Shown one piece after another: positions 33,081-35,106 of a stretch of DNA of 35,106 nt (position 1 is the stretch's first letter; each line of letters starts with the position of its first letter). The notes under the pieces are model-generated. The model searched no databases, was not told the origin of the DNA, and saw only the letters and a program-made list of their open reading frames with translations. Both the position numbers and the translations under genes were made by a program. The stretch is from Oscillospiraceae bacterium. GTDB lineage: Bacteria; Bacillota; Clostridia; Oscillospirales; CAG-272. Location of the stretch: the NCBI GenBank assembly GCA_015064395.1, contig SVSH01000022.1, positions 1 through 35,106 of the forward strand, read 5' to 3'.

Positions 33081-33109
33081 ATTATATCACAGGCTGTGCT
33101 TTCAAGCAA
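33081..33109 (-). promoter_or_regulatory. putative promoter of the XRE-TPR gene
   Basis: On the minus strand TTGCTT (33109-33104) and a perfect TATAAT (33086-33081) have a 17-base spacer. The start near 33074 is about 40 bases before the gene. Confidence 0.55.
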
Positions 33110-33174
33110 TAACCGCTTATGCGACATTTTTCAACTACCGGTTGAAATCAATTCAAAAAATTTTTCCCTCAACT

Positions 33175-33203
33175 GTATAAACACGCCATCGTTGGCAACA
33201 ATA
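33175..33203 (+). promoter_or_regulatory. sigma-F-like (forespore) promoter of the M23 gene
   Basis: GTATA (33175-33179), 14 bases, then GGCAACAATA (33194-33203), which fits the sigma-F -10 pattern GGNNANANT at every fixed position. No sigma-A promoter with good spacing is seen in the same interval. The start would lie near 33210, about 30 bases before the ATG. The match is by eye to a short, permissive consensus. Confidence 0.4.
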
Positions 33204-33238
33204 GAGGTACAGACCTCAAATGAAAAGGAGCAAAAATT

Positions 33239-34033
33239 ATGTGGGAAAAATTCAAGAACAGTAAATTCGCAACCAAGATGAAAAGCGCCGGGTCCTCCCG
33301 TGCCGTCTACGTGACCGTCGTTACCCTGCTGTTGGCCGTTGCCGTGCTGATCACCGCCACCGCGATCGCCAACCGAGCAAAAAAAAATAACGGCGATGGC
33401 ACACAGAACCCCTCCGATCAGATAGGGGATGGCGGCAATCAGGACAACACCGGCACACAGCAGCCGCCCGCCGATGAAGGCAATAACCAAACGCCCGAGG
33501 ATGATAGTGGCACGAACAACAATCAAGGAGATCAGAACAGCGCCCAAACCGCCAAGATCCCCGAGCTTTCCCTGCCCGTCAGCGGTAGCATCTCCAAGCG
33601 CCACGACAACAGCATTCAGGTGTTCTCTCCCACCATGGGTGACTACCGTATCCACCTGGGTGTCGATATGGTGACCAAGGAGAACGCCCCGGTTCTGGCC
33701 GCCGCTGACGGTGTCGTCTCCCAGATCTGGGACGATGCCCTGATGGGCAAGTGTCTGGCCATCTCGCACAGCGGGGACTGCTATACCATTTATAAGAACC
33801 TCGATAGCGAGCTGCCCGAGGATATTACCGTCGGAGCAAGCGTCACCGCCGGTCAGCAGATCGGCACGGTGGGCGAGACCGCTATGCTGGAGCTGGCCGA
33901 GGAACCCCATCTGCACATGGAAATGACGGTCAAGGGACTGGCCGTTGACCCGATGGAATATTTCAGCCAGCAGGCCTTGGCGGCGCTTGGCAAGGATGAA
34001 ACACACGAAGGCAATCAAGCCGAAGCCGAATAA
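33239..34033 (+). CDS. membrane-anchored M23/LytM domain protein, SpoIIQ-like
   Basis: A 264-residue protein: basic N-terminus (1-21), one membrane helix (about 22-45), a 60-residue linker of Asn, Gln, Gly, Asp and Pro, then an M23 domain (about 107-250). Zinc-ligand motifs are present: RIHLGVD (H139, D143) and HLHMEM (H224, H226). The extra active-site His of M23 peptidases, normally in a Y-A-H-L stretch, is replaced in TIYKNL, as happens in SpoIIQ proteins. SpoIIQ is made in the forespore and binds SpoIIIAH across the engulfment gap; the sigma-F-like promoter upstream agrees. No other sporulation gene is near, so a different M23 protein remains possible. AAGGAG lies 8 bases before the ATG. 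Confidence 0.75.
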   Translation: MWEKFKNSKFATKMKSAGSSRAVYVTVVTLLLAVAVLITATAIANRAKKNNGDGTQNPSDQIGDGGNQDNTGTQQPPADEGNNQTPEDDSGTNNNQGDQNSAQTAKIPELSLPVSGSISKRHDNSIQVFSPTMGDYRIHLGVDMVTKENAPVLAAADGVVSQIWDDALMGKCLAISHSGDCYTIYKNLDSELPEDITVGASVTAGQQIGTVGETAMLELAEEPHLHMEMTVKGLAVDPMEYFSQQALAALGKDETHEGNQAEAE

Positions 34034-34038
34034 ACGAA

Positions 34039-34077
34039 CAAGGGAGTACCCTCGGGTACTCCCTTGCCTTTATTTTT
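34039..34077 (+). terminator. intrinsic terminator of the M23 gene
   Basis: A perfect 13-bp stem, 34039-34051 with 34054-34066 (CAAGGGAGTACCC and its complement), is followed by CCTTTATTTTT. It begins 5 bases after the M23 stop codon and overlaps the 3' end of the convergent FeoB-associated gene. Confidence 0.88.
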
Positions 34078-34228
34078 GATTGCCGTGACAGCTGTCCTTC
34101 ATGGCACAGCCGCTACAGCCGCAAGAGCATGAGCCCTTGCCTTTTTTCTTGTTGATGATGCCGCAGACGACGATCGCAAGGAAAATGCCCGCGACAACGG
34201 CGGCAACAAGGATCGTAGGCCAGTCCAT
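34070..34228 (-). CDS. FeoB-associated Cys-rich membrane protein
   Basis: A 52-residue protein: MDWPTILVAAVVAGIFLAIV leads into one membrane helix (about 5-25), then a basic KKKGKG stretch, then a Cys-rich tail with SCSCGCSGCAMKDSC. This is the pattern of the small FeoB-associated Cys-rich proteins, thought to assist ferrous iron uptake, perhaps by binding Fe(II) at the cytosolic face; their exact role is unsettled. AGGAG lies 5 bases before ATG 34228, and the gene begins 9 bases after the feoB stop codon, so the two are cotranscribed. Confidence 0.92.
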   Translation of the reverse strand: MDWPTILVAAVVAGIFLAIVVCGIINKKKGKGSCSCGCSGCAMKDSCHGNQK

Positions 34229-34237
34229 AAAATCTCC

Positions 34238-35106
34238 TTACTTGCCGACGGATACCGTCAGCTTGTTTTCGTTATATTGATTCTTGCGAGCAAGCAGGTA
34301 GACCAGCAGAGCCAGGACGAGGGCGGCAACAATGGTACCGACGACGTTACCCGCGCCGATAAACCATGCGCCAAGCTGATATACGATCAGCGAGATCGCA
34401 TAAGCGAAGACACACATATAGGTGATGGCAAATGCCGTCCACTTGCCGCTGTTCATTTCGCGCTTGATCGCCCCCATAGCGGCAAAGCAGGGCGCGCATA
34501 AAAGGTTGAAGATAAGGAAGGAAAATCCTGCCAGGGCACTCGTGAAGAACATTTTGCCCGCCGTAATCTGCGCAGTCAGATCGCCCGCCTCAACGCTGCC
34601 GAGGAGGTCTTCCATGTTAGCCAGCGTGCCGAACACACCAACGACCTCCTCCTTGGCTACAAGGCCAAGGACCGTAGCAACCGCCGCCTGCCAAGAGCCA
34701 AAGCCCAGCGGTACAAACAGCCATGCGATGGCCGAGCCAAGCAGCTCCAGGATGGAACGGCCGCCGTTGGTCTCGGTGATATAATGGAAGCCGCCCTCAA
34801 AGGAAAGGCTGTTGAGCGTCCAGATGATCACGCTCGCCGCAAAAATAACGGTTCCCGCACGCTTGATGAAATCCCAGCCGCGCTCGCCGGTCGAACGCAG
34901 GGTATTGGATGCCACGGGAGCATGGTAAGCAGGCAGCTCCATGACAAAGGGAGCAGGCTCGCCCGCAAAGGGCTTGGTCTTTTTTAGGATCAGTCCCGAA
35001 ATGACGACAGCCGCAACACCGATAAAGTAGGCAGCCGTTGCGATCAGAGGGTTGTTACCAAACAACGCGCCCGCAATGAAGGAAACGATGGGCATTTTGG
35101 CGCCGC
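34238..35106 (-). CDS. feoB: ferrous iron transport protein B, C-terminal part (partial)
   Basis: The membrane domain of the Fe(II) transporter, about 289 C-terminal residues; the N-terminal G-protein domain lies beyond the window. The window edge reads in frame GAKMPIVSFIAGALF, the conserved Gate segment that follows a Cys in FeoB (the edge bases, ending in GC, agree with a Cys codon), so the Met at 35095 is internal and not a start. Then come FVMELPAYHAP, RAGTVIFAASVIIW, GLVAKEEVVGVFG and the second Gate segment LLCAPCFAAMGAIKREM, each typical of FeoB. A final helix ends in LLARKNQYNENK. The Cys-rich partner protein follows directly. Confidence 0.96.
   Translation of the reverse strand, partial: GAKMPIVSFIAGALFGNNPLIATAAYFIGVAAVVISGLILKKTKPFAGEPAPFVMELPAYHAPVASNTLRSTGERGWDFIKRAGTVIFAASVIIWTLNSLSFEGGFHYITETNGGRSILELLGSAIAWLFVPLGFGSWQAAVATVLGLVAKEEVVGVFGTLANMEDLLGSVEAGDLTAQITAGKMFFTSALAGFSFLIFNLLCAPCFAAMGAIKREMNSGKWTAFAITYMCVFAYAISLIVYQLGAWFIGAGNVVGTIVAALVLALLVYLLARKNQYNENKLTVSVGK

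Noticed and set aside
1-35106. CRISPR arrays, tRNA genes, toxin-antitoxin pairs, phage genes
   Set aside because: No regularly spaced repeats, cloverleaf sequences or family signatures were found on reading both strands. The small XRE gene has no toxin partner beside it.

Overview
The window reads as chromosomal DNA of a GC-rich, anaerobic, probably spore-forming member of the Clostridia (Oscillospiraceae/Ruminococcaceae-like; this placement is inference). Supporting signs are the glgB-glgC-glgD-glgA-glgP order with a GlgD paralogue, a tryptophan T-box in front of trpS, AGGAGG-type ribosome binding sites with ATG, GTG and TTG starts, near-consensus sigma-A promoters with 17-base spacers, a ferrous-iron FeoB operon, a SpoIIQ-like M23 protein behind a sigma-F-like promoter, and short palindromic repeats of the kind scattered through genomes of this group. 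No phage, transposase, integrase, CRISPR array, tRNA or rRNA was seen.

Layout. 1-2938 (-): most of rpoB, truncated by the window edge, with its own promoter. 3434-3697 (+): rpsT, divergent from rpoB. 3757-5357: a promoter, a structured repeat, then a URO-D family protein (+). 5534-8415 (-): a class A penicillin-binding protein followed by a TspO-family membrane protein whose ribosome binding site lies inside a strong hairpin. 8566-9069 (-): a small XRE regulator with an elaborate leader and promoter. 9087-11473 (-): serC-serA, the first two dedicated steps of serine synthesis, with a palindromic repeat between them. 11604-12638 (-): a TagO/WecA-like sugar-phosphate transferase. 12742-14172 (-): trpS with its T-box leader and promoter. 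14248-17628 (-): a three-gene ABC export system (ATPase, ABC-2 permease, GldG-like protein).

17988-29363 (+): an operon for alpha-glucan storage. GlgC makes ADP-glucose, GlgD is its non-catalytic partner, GlgA elongates, GlgB branches, GlgP degrades by phosphorolysis, and a GH13 enzyme handles maltodextrins. The last gene, overlapping the GH13 gene by 4 bases, encodes a FolC/Mur-ligase-like protein with a broken P-loop; it is the least understood gene here. A near-consensus promoter sits inside glgA. 29499-32150 (+): zapA and a U32-family protein. 32259-33035 (-): an AT-richer XRE regulator with a helical C-terminal domain. 33239-34033 (+): a membrane-anchored M23/LytM protein. 34070-35106 (-): the C-terminal part of feoB and a 52-residue FeoB-associated Cys-rich membrane protein.

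Most of the window is ordinary housekeeping DNA. The points most worth following are the degenerate FolC-like protein in the glycogen operon, the SD-masking hairpin before tspO, the internal promoter in glgA, the bracketed promoter and leader ORF of the XRE gene at 8.6-9.07 kb, and the structured repeat in the 5' leader of the URO-D gene.
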